Below are positions 34,635 to 43,482 of a stretch of DNA of 64,000 bases, one piece after another. A model generated the notes under the pieces. The model did no database searches. It had not been told where the DNA came from and saw only the letters and a program-made list of their open reading frames with translations. Numbering within the stretch: position 1 is the stretch's first letter; the number at the start of each line of letters is the position of its first letter. Both the position numbers and the translations under genes were made by a program. The DNA comes from Vulcanimicrobiota bacterium (GTDB taxonomy: Bacteria; Vulcanimicrobiota; Vulcanimicrobiia; Vulcanimicrobiales; Vulcanimicrobiaceae): positions 310,001 to 374,000 of the forward strand of contig DAIDGX010000023.1 in assembly GCA_027452165.1 (NCBI GenBank), in the 5' to 3' direction.

Positions 34635-35579
34635 CTAGTTCGCTCCGTTCGTTGTAATATGTATCGATCCGTCTTCGCTGTGCACGCGCATGTTCGACGA
34701 TCCGCTACCCACGCGGAACGTGTAGCTTGCGGAATCGTCGCCGTCGTGCGACACACCATCGACGTGGATCGATCCATCGGCGCTCGATGCATCGACCGAT
34801 GCGTCGCTTCCCGTATCTAGGGTGAGGGTGACGCGACCGTCCGTACTCGAAAAATCGTAGGCACCACCCGCGGGGAATACCCCTTCCAACCGCAGCGAGC
34901 CATCGTCACTATGAATCGTCGCATGCGGCGCGACGCCGGTAAACGCTAGGCGCGTTGCATCGATATGGCCGTCGTCGCTAGAAAGAGCGATGGTGTTTGC
35001 GGTGATCCGATGGGCAGTGATATGGCCGTCGTCGCTGTGGGCCCGGACGTCACCACGCACATCATACAGGCTGATGTGCCCGTCTTGCGAGGTCACTTCG
35101 GCACCGTTGTGGACGCCGGTCACCTCGGCGCTCGCACAGTGACCGATCGTCACATGCGCACCCGCCGGCACCTGCACCTCGATATGCTGATGCGAGAACA
35201 CGGCGATGCCGCTAAGCGAATAATCCGCGCGTTCGATGCGCACGCCGCCGGGGGTACGCGTCACCGTAAGTTGCGGAACGCGCGATAGGCTCCCGAAGTA
35301 CCAGCCGGAGAATGAAGTGTCGTCCTTCACGTGGACGAGCCCATCGCTCGAGGTGGTGACGACGACGCGACTCTCGGGATCATCGATCTGCACGTCCGGC
35401 GCGCTTCCCGCAGCGATCGGCGCGATCGGGCGCGGCACGAAACTCGATTGCGCGCCGGAACCGGCACTCCAACTGCCAATGTGCCACCCGCCGCGCAGCA
35501 GCATGACGGCAAGCCCGGCGATCAGCACCTCGACCGCGATCAGCATCGCAACGACCGCGATCCGCGATGGCTGCTGCAT
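34635..35579 (-). CDS. DUF4097-like exported protein
   Basis: 314 residues with one N-terminal anchor (about 8-26) and an extracytoplasmic repeat region of parallel beta-helix type: recurring SDDGHI/SDDGSL, TSQDGHISLYDV, SSTDGRVTLTLD and SADGSIHVDG units. This is the DUF4097 (adhesin-like/putative bactofilin-related) pattern. ATG 35579 was chosen; the open frame upstream is arginine/serine-rich and non-coding in style. It is divergent from an ECF sigma gene 230 bases away, which could control it. Confidence 0.75.
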   Translation of the reverse strand: MQQPSRIAVVAMLIAVEVLIAGLAVMLLRGGWHIGSWSAGSGAQSSFVPRPIAPIAAGSAPDVQIDDPESRVVVTTSSDGLVHVKDDTSFSGWYFGSLSRVPQLTVTRTPGGVRIERADYSLSGIAVFSHQHIEVQVPAGAHVTIGHCASAEVTGVHNGAEVTSQDGHISLYDVRGDVRAHSDDGHITAHRITANTIALSSDDGHIDATRLAFTGVAPHATIHSDDGSLRLEGVFPAGGAYDFSSTDGRVTLTLDTGSDASVDASSADGSIHVDGVSHDGDDSASYTFRVGSGSSNMRVHSEDGSIHITTNGAN

Positions 35580-35809
35580 GGTACGCACTAGAGGCGCGGA
35601 CCCCACCCGTCGAAGGTGGGTCGCAGGTCCGCCAAGGCGGGCCGACCAAGCGTCGTGCGCGCACCGGGAAGGGTTTTGTCGAGTTTGTTTGCCGTTAGCA
35701 TGGCGGGGTTGGGCCTCCGTAAACCGATCTGTCTCACGTACGCCGCGACGGGGCTGTTGTTTCGATTGCCTACGCGAAACACTCCCGCGCCCGCGGCCGT
35801 AGATAGGGC
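35580..35809. promoter_or_regulatory. Divergent promoter region between DUF4097 gene and ECF sigma gene
   Basis: 230 bases with no gene-like frame. It must hold the start signals for both divergent units. No sigma70 or ECF (GGAAC-type) promoter could be placed with confidence. Confidence 0.4.
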
Positions 35810-36397
35810 ATGTCGGCAGCGCTTGCGGAGCCACGGCGACTTCGAGCAGTGAACTCCGAACCCGAGGACGGCGACCTCGTGGCGATGACCCTGGGAGGCA
35901 ACCCCGAGGCCTTTTCGCTGCTCGTCGCACGCTACGACCGAGCGGTTTATCACTTGGCCTACCGCACCCTCCACGACGTCGAGGAGGCGAAGGATGCGAC
36001 CCAGGAAGCCTTTTTCAAAGCCTACCGGTCGCTGCGAACCTTCAAGACGGGCGCCAAGTTCTCAACCTGGATCTTTTCGATCGTTTATCACGCCTGCTGC
36101 GACCGTTTGAACCGTCGCAAGCGTTATAGTAATGAGGAGCTCCCCGACCGGGCCGATCCAGGGGCGGGCCCCGAGCGTGAGGCGATCGCACTCGACGAGG
36201 CACGTCGGCTGCGCGCGGCGATCGATGCCTTGCCGGAAAAGTATCGGACGGTCATCACGCTCTACCACCTGCAGAGCATGCAGTACGAGGAGATCGCCGA
36301 GGTCCTGGGGCTGCCGATGGGTACGGTAAAGACACATCTTTTCCGCGCGAAGGAGCAATTGCGTAAACTGCTCGGCGTGCAGGGGGTAGCGGAATGA
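35810..36397 (+). CDS. ECF-type RNA polymerase sigma factor
   Basis: 195-residue extracytoplasmic-function sigma factor. Region 2 has LVARYDRAVYHLAYRTLHDVEEAKDATQEAFFKAYRSL and FSTWIFSIVYHACCDRLNRR; region 4 has LPEKYRTVITLYHLQSMQYEEIAEVLGLPMGTVKTHLFRAKEQLR, the promoter -35 recognition helix. No C-terminal extension. Its stop overlaps the following gene (ATGA at 36394-36397), which is likely the cognate anti-sigma factor. Nearby envelope genes suggest an envelope-stress role. Confidence 0.93.
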   Translation: MSAALAEPRRLRAVNSEPEDGDLVAMTLGGNPEAFSLLVARYDRAVYHLAYRTLHDVEEAKDATQEAFFKAYRSLRTFKTGAKFSTWIFSIVYHACCDRLNRRKRYSNEELPDRADPGAGPEREAIALDEARRLRAAIDALPEKYRTVITLYHLQSMQYEEIAEVLGLPMGTVKTHLFRAKEQLRKLLGVQGVAE

Positions 36398-36765
36398 AAT
36401 ACGACAGCGACGACGCGCTCGACCGGGCACTCTTCGCGCTGCCGCTCGAAGAGCCGCCGGCCGATCTGCGCGCCTCGATTCTCTCGACGACGGTGTACCG
36501 TCCCGCGCCGCTGTTCAAACCGTGGGAGCTGGTGCTGCTCGGCGCTATCGTAGCCGTCATGGTGTGGCTTGTCGTGTTGATCGCCATGGGCGGCAGCACA
36601 CTCTTTGCCGCTAGCCTTGAGAAGGCGGGCTCGACGCTCGTGGGGCTGCTGAGTAACGTCGCCACCCTCGCGTGGATCGCCGCAGGCGGCGCCACTGCGA
36701 TCTGGCTCTCGATTTTCACGGATTTCCAATCTTTGTCGAAGGACGCGGTCACACGCGGTCGCTAA
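36394..36765 (+). CDS. Putative membrane anti-sigma factor
   Basis: 123 residues: a short acidic N-terminal part (1-45, DDALDRALFALPLEEPPADLRASIL) followed by two TM helices (about 46-66 and 85-108). The position directly after, and overlapping, an ECF sigma gene is typical of anti-sigma factors. The zinc anti-sigma motif HxxxCxxC is absent, so it would be a non-zinc type. Assignment rests on context and topology. Confidence 0.55.
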   Translation: MKYDSDDALDRALFALPLEEPPADLRASILSTTVYRPAPLFKPWELVLLGAIVAVMVWLVVLIAMGGSTLFAASLEKAGSTLVGLLSNVATLAWIAAGGATAIWLSIFTDFQSLSKDAVTRGR

Positions 36766-36774
36766 TCCGTCGGC

Positions 36775-37455
36775 ATGAACGAGCCGGCGCCTACCTATAA
36801 AATACTCGTTGTCGAGGACGACGCGGCAATCAGCCGCGTGCTCACGCTCGAGCTCACGCATGAGGGCTACGCGGTAGAGACCGCAAGCGACGGGCTCGAA
36901 GGGCTGGAAAAAGCGCTCAAAGAGCCCGACCTCGTGATCCTCGACCTCATGCTTCCCCGTATGGACGGACTCGAAGTCTGCCGTCGCGTACGCGCGAAGA
37001 GCGATGTCCCGATCATCATGCTCACCGCGAAAGATCGCGTGCCCGATCGCGTCGAGGGCTTGGATTTGGGCGCCGACGACTACCTAACCAAGCCGTTTGC
37101 CACGCTGGAGTTACTGGCTCGCGTGCGTGCACGGTTGCGTGAACGCCACCCGCACGCAAACGTGATTTCCTATCGTGACGTCGTGATGGATCGCGACCGG
37201 CGCGAAGTGACCCGCGCCGGGAACCCGGTCGTACTCACCGCCAAAGAGTACGCCCTGCTCGAATATCTCTTGTTACATCGCAACAAAGTGCACACGCGCG
37301 ACGATCTGTTCAATGGCGTGTGGGGCAGCGATTTTCTCGGCGATTCGAACCTGATCGACGTGTACATACGCTACCTGCGCGGCAAAATCGACGACGGCTT
37401 CGACGACAAGCTGATCACGACGGTACGCGGCGTAGGCTACACGATCAGAGATTGA
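36775..37455 (+). CDS. OmpR-family response regulator
   Basis: 226 residues. Receiver domain with Asp15/Asp16, phospho-acceptor Asp57 (VILDLML) and Lys106 (KPFA); winged-helix DNA-binding domain with LTAKEYALLEYLLLHRNKVHTRDDLFNGVWG and YIRYLRGKIDD. It starts 9 bases after the anti-sigma stop and overlaps the histidine kinase by three bases (TTGA). Forms a second complete two-component system in the window, possibly cotranscribed with the sigma factor. Confidence 0.93.
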   Translation: MNEPAPTYKILVVEDDAAISRVLTLELTHEGYAVETASDGLEGLEKALKEPDLVILDLMLPRMDGLEVCRRVRAKSDVPIIMLTAKDRVPDRVEGLDLGADDYLTKPFATLELLARVRARLRERHPHANVISYRDVVMDRDRREVTRAGNPVVLTAKEYALLEYLLLHRNKVHTRDDLFNGVWGSDFLGDSNLIDVYIRYLRGKIDDGFDDKLITTVRGVGYTIRD

Positions 37456-38879
37456 ACCTCACCTTTCGTTGGCGCATCGCCGCCGCGTACGCGCTGCTGC
37501 TGGTGCTCGTACTCACGGCGACAAGCGCCGTCATCGTCTCACGGTTTCAGGCGATCCTTTCACAGGAGGCGCGCCGCAACGTGGAGACCACGATGCGCGA
37601 GATTGCACAGGCAGCGCGTTCGAGCGATCCCTTTGCCTCGCAAGAGCTGACAGGCGACGCGATCGCGCCGTTCTTTACAAGCGAGAATTTGGATACGTGG
37701 GCCTCGCCCACGACCTTCGTGCAGGTCGATACGACGAGCGGTTATCCGATCGCGCGCACCTCCAACCTCGGCGGCGTGCGTATACCGCCCTACACGGCGC
37801 TCACACCCGCGCACGACACCGCATTTCGCACGATCTCGTATGGCGGACACACGTTGCTCGTGGAGGACCGGCTCTTCGGCGCAGGCGCGAGCGGCGCGAT
37901 CGTCCACGTCGCCGAATCGCTCGATGCGCTCGAGCGCACCTTCGCCCAGACCCGCGCCACGATCGCCCTCATCTTGCTCGGTGCCATAGCGGCCGTCGTT
38001 TTGCTCGCATTCGCGATCGCGTCGCGCGCGATCGCGCCGATCACGCGCCTCTCGCTTGCGATGCGTGAAATCGGCTCTGACCGGCTCGATCGAAGGCTCG
38101 ATGCGCCGCCACGCAACGACGAGATCGGCGAGCTCGTGCGCAGTTTCAACGACCTGCTCGCACGACTGGAAGAAGCATTCGCCCGCGAGCGCCAGTTCAT
38201 CTCCGACGCCTCGCACGAGTTAAAAACACCGCTCACCTCGATCAACGCAAACGCCCAACTGCTGCTGCGTTGGGGCGATCGCGACGAAACGATCCGGCGC
38301 GAGAGCCTCGAGACGATCCAGCACGAGAGCGCGATGCTCGCGGAGATGGTCAATGGCATGCTCACGCTTGCCAAGGCCGATCGTGGCGACGCGATGCCCA
38401 AGGAGCCGGTCTCGCTCGCGCACGTCGCGCAAGAGGCGCTGCGTTCGTGCGCGGGGCGTGCGGCCGAACGCGGTCTCGCGTTGAAGTACGAGCCGAGCGT
38501 GGAATCCACGATTGTCGAAGGCGACGCGCACCTCTTGCGACAGCTCGTGGGCAACCTGATCGACAACGCAATTAAATTCACGCCCGCGGGTCACGTGCGG
38601 GTGGCTCTCGGCGCGAACGGCGGCGATGCCTGGGTTGAGGTCAACGACACCGGCCCCGGGATTGCCGACGACGAGCTCGCTCGTGTCTTCGAGCGCTTCT
38701 ACCGGGCCGACAAGGCCCATTCTCGCTCGGTCGCGGGCACGGGTCTCGGTCTTGCCATCGTACGGTCGATTGCGCGCGTGCACGGCGGCCACGTCGAAGC
38801 CGGGCGCGCGCCGGAGGGTGGCGCACGCATGCGGGTTACGCTCCCGCGACTCGATCCAACCCTCACCGAGCTTTCATGA
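37452..38879 (+). CDS. Sensor histidine kinase with HAMP domain
   Basis: 475 residues from a TTG (37452) overlapping the regulator's stop as TTGA; frame and family N-terminus (RWRIAAAYALLLVLVLTATSAVIVSRF) support it. TM1 is about 9-30, a periplasmic region of about 140 residues follows, and TM2 is about 170-190. HAMP (about 190-245) leads to DHp phospho-His255 in SDASHELKTP, and the ATPase core shows DNAIKFTPAGH, NDTGPGIADDE, FERFYRAD and GTGLGLAIV. Complete and apparently functional. Confidence 0.94.
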   Translation: MNLTFRWRIAAAYALLLVLVLTATSAVIVSRFQAILSQEARRNVETTMREIAQAARSSDPFASQELTGDAIAPFFTSENLDTWASPTTFVQVDTTSGYPIARTSNLGGVRIPPYTALTPAHDTAFRTISYGGHTLLVEDRLFGAGASGAIVHVAESLDALERTFAQTRATIALILLGAIAAVVLLAFAIASRAIAPITRLSLAMREIGSDRLDRRLDAPPRNDEIGELVRSFNDLLARLEEAFARERQFISDASHELKTPLTSINANAQLLLRWGDRDETIRRESLETIQHESAMLAEMVNGMLTLAKADRGDAMPKEPVSLAHVAQEALRSCAGRAAERGLALKYEPSVESTIVEGDAHLLRQLVGNLIDNAIKFTPAGHVRVALGANGGDAWVEVNDTGPGIADDELARVFERFYRADKAHSRSVAGTGLGLAIVRSIARVHGGHVEAGRAPEGGARMRVTLPRLDPTLTELS

Positions 38880-38910
38880 TGCGCCGGTCACGACCTCATA
38901 GAATGAACTC

Positions 38911-39927
38911 GTGATGGTGGCGAGGTGGCGGGCGCGCGATGTGCTCCTGCCCGTTTTGTCGTTGGCGATCTTCCTGAGTGCGCGCGCGCGGGCTGACGCC
39001 GTGCAGCTTCCCGTCGCCGCGCCCCCCGTCATCTACGTGCGATTGACGCAGGGTCACCTGACGGTGCGGACCTGGCTACGCAACGTCGTGCAGGTGCAGG
39101 GCAGTCCCTCGATCGCGGCGCGCGAGCTACCCCCGGCGGTCGTGGCGCGACGTCTTCCGAGGCAGATGATGCTGTGGTCGCAGAGCCTCGTCGCGAAGGA
39201 CGGCGAACGCCTCACGCTTCCGGCCGAGCCATTTCCGCTCCCCGACCTCACGCAGCAAGCCCATGACGGCGTGCTCGTTCACGGCTCCGGTACCGCGACG
39301 ATCCTGGTTCCCGCAAACACCGCGTTGCTCGTCACCGTCGTGCGTCGCGGCTCGATCGCGATCGACGGCTATCGCAACGGCACCTTCACCGCGATGATGG
39401 GCGTGGGCCGCATCGCGCTCAACAACGTTAGCGGCACGGGCGCGGTACAACTGAACGCCGGCCCCTTCATCGCGCGAAATTCCGCCTTCGCGCGCATTCG
39501 CGTACGCACTGGCCGCGGCAATCAATTCTTCGAGCACTGCACCGCAGCGCAGATCCAAGCCACGAGCCTGCTCGGTTCGATCTTATACGACAACGGAACG
39601 TTCACGCCGGGGCTCGCGCACTTCGAATCGCAGCGCGGCAACGTAGCGCTCGGCGTCAACGGGAACGCGCAGGTGAACGCTCACAGCGATGTCGGGCGCA
39701 TCTTCAGCGCGCAGAACGTGCCGCTGCAACGCAGTGCGAACGATGCGCAAGCCACCTACGCGCGCGGTGGTCCGGTCGTCACCGCCACGAGCACCCGCGG
39801 CTCGGTGATCTTCTACCGCGGCTCGCTGCGCGCGCACCCTGCGCTATTCAAACGTTTCCAAACGCATCGCCCGCCGGTCCTACGCCGCGTACCGATCCAT
39901 CGGGGCGGCGGCAGGCCGAGGCACTAG
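38911..39927 (+). CDS. Exported beta-helix-like protein (DUF4097-type)
   Basis: 338 residues from GTG 38911 (or ATG 38914). The N-terminal hydrophobic segment (about 10-27) is a signal peptide ending near ARADA. The body is built of short strand repeats (GHLTVRTWLRN, GSIAIDGYRNGTFTAMMGVGRIALNNVSG, FIARNSAFARIRVRTGRGNQFFEHC, GNVALGVNGNAQVNAHSDVGRIFS) as in parallel beta-helices, similar in style to the DUF4097 protein at 34635. The C-terminus is very basic (RRVPIHRGGGRPRH). Being next to a two-component system suggests it is regulated by it. Confidence 0.6.
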   Translation: MMVARWRARDVLLPVLSLAIFLSARARADAVQLPVAAPPVIYVRLTQGHLTVRTWLRNVVQVQGSPSIAARELPPAVVARRLPRQMMLWSQSLVAKDGERLTLPAEPFPLPDLTQQAHDGVLVHGSGTATILVPANTALLVTVVRRGSIAIDGYRNGTFTAMMGVGRIALNNVSGTGAVQLNAGPFIARNSAFARIRVRTGRGNQFFEHCTAAQIQATSLLGSILYDNGTFTPGLAHFESQRGNVALGVNGNAQVNAHSDVGRIFSAQNVPLQRSANDAQATYARGGPVVTATSTRGSVIFYRGSLRAHPALFKRFQTHRPPVLRRVPIHRGGGRPRH

Positions 39928-40358
39928 AGTAAATACTTGCGCATCAACGCCATGTCGAGTTTGAACGTATGCTGCGCAAGCACGGCTTCGACACCGTAGC
40001 CGCAAGCCTCGAAAAAGCGCTGGGCGTTTCGCAGGTGCGGCACCATCACGGTCATCTTGTGGCAGTTGTAGTAGTTCGCGACGTCGGCCATCTGCTCGAC
40101 GATGGCACGCGCGATACCGCGCCGGCGGTGCGAGGGCGCGACGACCAGTTGCTTCACCGTTCCGAGTGACGCCGCGACATTCAGCGTTCCTGCCGCGACG
40201 AGCACATCGCCTTCACGCACCGCAAAGCCGTAGTCGGCATCGTGCCAGATGACGGGAAACTCGTACAAGGCGCGCAGGGATTCTCGTTCGTGCTCGCGGT
40301 AGAATGCGGCAAGCGCGTCGGGTTGAACGCGCGCGATCTCAACGGGCGGCTGCTGCAA
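39924..40358 (-). CDS. GNAT family N-acetyltransferase
   Basis: 144 residues; start TTG 40358 fixed by a ggag site 8 bases upstream, within the metallo-hydrolase gene (20-base overlap). The acetyl-CoA motif APSHRRRGIARAIVEQMADVA and the late strand MVPHLRNAQRFFEACGYGVE are typical. Substrate unknown. Third gene of a PadR-hydrolase-acetyltransferase operon; ends convergently against the exported gene. Confidence 0.8.
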   Translation of the reverse strand: MQQPPVEIARVQPDALAAFYREHERESLRALYEFPVIWHDADYGFAVREGDVLVAAGTLNVAASLGTVKQLVVAPSHRRRGIARAIVEQMADVANYYNCHKMTVMVPHLRNAQRFFEACGYGVEAVLAQHTFKLDMALMRKYLL

Positions 40359-41136
40359 TTTCGGTCTCCAGATCGATCGTGAGGTTGTCGTATGCGGCGA
40401 TCGCGCGCAGACCGAGTTCGTCTTCGAGCTCCTGTGCAAGCCGCGCCGGATCGGCTTCGAGCATCTTCGTGCCAAAGTGTTGAAAGATCGCAACGCGCGG
40501 ACGCACGCGCGCCACGACGCGACATGCATCGTCCCACGTCATATGATCGACGTCCATGCTGTCGCGGAAGCGCAACACGTTGACGATGAGCGCATCGGGA
40601 TGGTGCGCAGCGTAATCCTCGGCAATCTCCTCGACGTAACGGCCACAGGGCATATAACTGATACGTAAGCCGTCATGATGGAAGTGCATACCGTAGGTCT
40701 GCACGGCATGCACGTGGGGCATCGAGGTGTAGAGTTCGACGCCGCCGATTCGGTACGGGCCCGCGCGTGGCGCGAGCACCTCGACGCGCTCGACGAAGCG
40801 TTGCGCGTAGGGAAGTACCGTCGGTTCGCCCGAAAGCGCGTCGGCCGGCGCGAGCAGCACGCCGCGGCGGCGGAAGCCGCCCGAGGTCATGGCCTCGATG
40901 AGCGCCGTCGCGTCACCTGCGTGATCGAGATGCTTGTGCGAGAGGGCGATCGCGTCGAGTTCGCGCGGGTTGCACGGCGGGACGTGCGCAAGCGCCCGCA
41001 CGAGCGCGCCGGGGCCGGGATCGATGTGGATCTGCGTCTCGCCCAGGCGAAGCCACATACCGCCCGAAGCGCGCAACTGGCGCGCGACGACGAAACGGGC
41101 TCCGCCGCTGCCGAGGAAAAGGACCGAAGCCGACAA
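40339..41136 (-). CDS. Metallo-beta-lactamase fold hydrolase
   Basis: 265 residues. The metal site motif SHKHLDHAGDA (H-x-H-x-D-H) is present, preceded by IHIDPGPGALVRAL and followed by the later His residues in MPHVHAVQTYG and IFQHFG. The N-terminal FLGSGGARF resembles RNase Z/AHL-lactonase-like MBL proteins (PqsE/YycJ-like branch). Substrate cannot be read. It starts two bases after the PadR gene and overlaps the acetyltransferase. Confidence 0.85.
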   Translation of the reverse strand: MSASVLFLGSGGARFVVARQLRASGGMWLRLGETQIHIDPGPGALVRALAHVPPCNPRELDAIALSHKHLDHAGDATALIEAMTSGGFRRRGVLLAPADALSGEPTVLPYAQRFVERVEVLAPRAGPYRIGGVELYTSMPHVHAVQTYGMHFHHDGLRISYMPCGRYVEEIAEDYAAHHPDALIVNVLRFRDSMDVDHMTWDDACRVVARVRPRVAIFQHFGTKMLEADPARLAQELEDELGLRAIAAYDNLTIDLETEIAAAAR

Positions 41137-41138
41137 GA

Positions 41139-41549
41139 TTAGGCTAGATTACGAGCCTCTTGTCCCGGTTCATGCTTGCTCGCGTACAGGCTGAAAAATT
41201 GGTCCAGGTTCGAGCGATATTGCTCGAGCGCGGCATTCCACAAACGGAGCGCGCTGCCGCCTGATTCCGTGACGGTGTAGATGCGGCGTGCGGGTCCTTG
41301 GTCTTTCGGATCCCACCACGAGGAGATGTACCCCTCACGTTCGAGTTGGCGCAACGCTCGATAGACGGTGCCCGGGTCGGTGATCACGTCGAACTTCTCT
41401 TTGAGTTCTTTCATGATTTCGTATCCGTGCAGATTGTGGTCTTTCAGCATGACGAGCAGCCACGCCATCAGATAATTTTTCGGGGTACCTTTGGGTGGGA
41501 GTCCGTTCTCACGACCCGCGTGAACGGCTACCTGTTCCTCCACGAACAT
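41139..41549 (-). CDS. PadR-family transcriptional regulator
   Basis: 136 residues with the PadR winged helix (about 27-100: LMAWLLVMLKDHNLHGYEIMKELKEKF, PGTVYRALRQLEREGYISSWW, RRIYTVTESG) and a C-terminal dimerisation helix (about 105-125). First gene of the three-gene operon, which it probably regulates. A 12-bp direct repeat upstream is a candidate operator. Confidence 0.88.
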   Translation of the reverse strand: MFVEEQVAVHAGRENGLPPKGTPKNYLMAWLLVMLKDHNLHGYEIMKELKEKFDVITDPGTVYRALRQLEREGYISSWWDPKDQGPARRIYTVTESGGSALRLWNAALEQYRSNLDQFFSLYASKHEPGQEARNLA

Positions 41550-41640
41550 GTAACGCGTTGTATCCTTCCGAGAAATGGGCCTTTTGCACTAGGGCCAGTA
41601 GCTCGGCTTGAATTTTTCATTTACGGAAAGTTAACCTGCC

Positions 41641-41668
41641 GACAAAGTCGCATAATGACAAAGTCGCA
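41641..41668. repeat. 12-bp exact direct repeat, candidate operator
   Basis: gacaaagtcgca occurs at 41641-41652 and again at 41657-41668, separated by taat. The copies sit 16 bp apart (start to start) in an AT-richer intergenic region between the PadR operon and the helical protein gene. CATAAT between the copies could be a -10. Most PadR operators are inverted repeats, so binding by this PadR is a guess. Confidence 0.6.
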
Positions 41669-41728
41669 GCACACTCATCTTCTTCCCCTGTTGCTTGCAC
41701 TACTAGTATTTTGGCTTTTTAGAGGTTT

Positions 41729-42232
41729 TTGATCGTGCGCCATGTCTCGACGGCCGATTTCATGCAGCGCTTATTCGCCGCTGGCCCTGTCTCGCGGGCG
41801 TCCATCGTGAGCGGCCTCTTCGACGATGCCGACGTGGCCGCGATCGCCTCGGAGCATGGCGTACGCCGTGAGGCGCTCGTGCGGGCAGCCTCCGAGGACG
41901 AGGGGAGCGAAGCCGGCGCGCGCATGCGCGAAGCGGTCGCCCGCATGCGCTCCGGAGCACCGGCGTTGCCGAGCGGCGCCGCCTTTCCGCCCGAGCTCGA
42001 GCGCGCGACCGACGGCGGGCTCGAGCTCGTGGGCCTCTTCGTAAACCCGATGATGACGGCGGCCCTGATTCTGAAGACGCCGATGCCGCCGCTCGAGCAA
42101 GCCGGACGCGCGATCGACCCGCTGCTCTCGCTCGCCGCCTACGCATCCCGCGTCTTTCGCGTGCTTGCGGTAGAGCATCCCGACCTCTCGACCCCTCTCT
42201 CGAACGCTGCGGCCGCGCTCGAGCGCGCTTAG
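41729..42232 (+). CDS. Helical protein of unknown function
   Basis: 167 residues, mostly alpha-helical. TTG 41729 is preceded by agagg at 5 bases; GTG 41735 or ATG 41762 are alternatives. No membrane span or recognised domain. A hydrophobic helix lies at about 101-114 (VGLFVNPMMTAALIL). It ends five bases before the DUF1501 gene on the other strand. Confidence 0.6.
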   Translation: MIVRHVSTADFMQRLFAAGPVSRASIVSGLFDDADVAAIASEHGVRREALVRAASEDEGSEAGARMREAVARMRSGAPALPSGAAFPPELERATDGGLELVGLFVNPMMTAALILKTPMPPLEQAGRAIDPLLSLAAYASRVFRVLAVEHPDLSTPLSNAAAALERA

Positions 42233-42236
42233 ACAC

Positions 42237-43457
42237 CTACGCCAGCAGCGGTAACGGCGCGAATGACCCGCCGAGGATGGCGCTTGAGGGACGGCCGAGC
42301 CAGCGCTCGATCACGGTGGCATAGACCTGCCGGAAGTCGGTCGTGAAGCGCAGGTTCCCCATGTTCGTTTGTCCGAGGTCCGGCGCGGTACCGTAAAGCC
42401 CGCCCTTCACCCCGCCGCCGACGAGAAAGAGGGGCGATGCTTCACCATGATCGGTGCCGCCGCTCGCATTCTGGGCTATCCGGCGCCCGAACTCGCTGAA
42501 GGTCATGGTAAGCACGCGCTTCTCGTTGCCGTGCGCGGCGAGATCGTCGTAAAAAGCGCTGAGCGCGTCGGCAAGCTCGCCGAGCAGGCGGTCCTGCGTC
42601 GGCTTCTGGTTCACGTGCGTGTCGAACGAGCCATGCTGCACGTAGAGCACGCGCGTGCCCGTTCGCCCGGCAACGATCTGCGCGGCAAGCGCAAGGCTGC
42701 GTCCGAGGGGCGTCGCCGGATATGCTGCATCGGTCTTGTATCCCGCCACCAGACGCGGCAACTCTTCCGACCCGCGCTGCGCGTGATCTTCGATCTCCGC
42801 CACGTGCGCGAGATAGGGCGAGGTGAACGGAAAACGATTGTCGCTCACCAATTCGGTGAAGGTGCGCCGCGCCGCCGCGTTGCGATCGCTCAAGAGTCCG
42901 TACCCGCGCAGCTGCGCCACGGCGGGAACGTCGGTCTTCGTCGCGACGAGCACCTCGGGCAAAACCTGCGCGAGCGCGACGCCATTGAAGAGATTGCTCG
43001 CCGGAAGATTCGCGTCATCGAGGTAACGACCGAGCCAGCCGGTGTGCTCGTACCGCTCGGGAACGGCGGTCTGCCAAATCTCGGTGGAACGGAAGTGCGA
43101 GTGATCCGGGTTCGGATACCCCACCCCCTGCACGACCGCGACCATGCCCTTGTCGTACATCGCTTTCAGCGCGCGCATCGTGGGATTGAAGCCCACGTTT
43201 GCGTCGATGGCAAGCACGTCGCTTTTCGGAATCGCGAGCGACGGGCGCACCTGATAGTACTGCGGATTGCCGTGCGGCACGATGCAGTTCAAGCCGTCGT
43301 TTCCGCCCTGCAGGTTGACGAGCACAAAGACACGATCGCTTGCGCCGGGAAAGCCCGGAAGCGACGTATCAGCGAGCGCGCGCGCAAACACGTGATCGGC
43401 GTTCGCCACGACGGTGATTCCGGAGATCGCTCCGAGCAGAAAATTCCCGCGTTTCAT
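42237..43457 (-). CDS. DUF1501 domain protein (sulfatase-like fold)
   Basis: 406 residues, exported, with an N-terminal signal (KRGNFLLGAISGITVVANA) that has a Lys-Arg pair rather than a full twin-arginine motif. The DUF1501 core follows: VFVLVNLQGGNDGLNCIVPHG, LYVQHGSFDTHVNQKPTQDRL, and VLTMTFSEFGRRIAQNASGGTDHGEASPLFLVGGGVKGG with metal-ligand-like Asp/His residues. The family is alkaline phosphatase-like in fold but of unknown activity. It is 25 bases downstream of the DUF1800 gene, a widespread conserved pairing. Confidence 0.9.
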   Translation of the reverse strand: MKRGNFLLGAISGITVVANADHVFARALADTSLPGFPGASDRVFVLVNLQGGNDGLNCIVPHGNPQYYQVRPSLAIPKSDVLAIDANVGFNPTMRALKAMYDKGMVAVVQGVGYPNPDHSHFRSTEIWQTAVPERYEHTGWLGRYLDDANLPASNLFNGVALAQVLPEVLVATKTDVPAVAQLRGYGLLSDRNAAARRTFTELVSDNRFPFTSPYLAHVAEIEDHAQRGSEELPRLVAGYKTDAAYPATPLGRSLALAAQIVAGRTGTRVLYVQHGSFDTHVNQKPTQDRLLGELADALSAFYDDLAAHGNEKRVLTMTFSEFGRRIAQNASGGTDHGEASPLFLVGGGVKGGLYGTAPDLGQTNMGNLRFTTDFRQVYATVIERWLGRPSSAILGGSFAPLPLLA

Positions 43458-43482
43458 CGTTGCAGAGTCTCCTTCACGCTAT

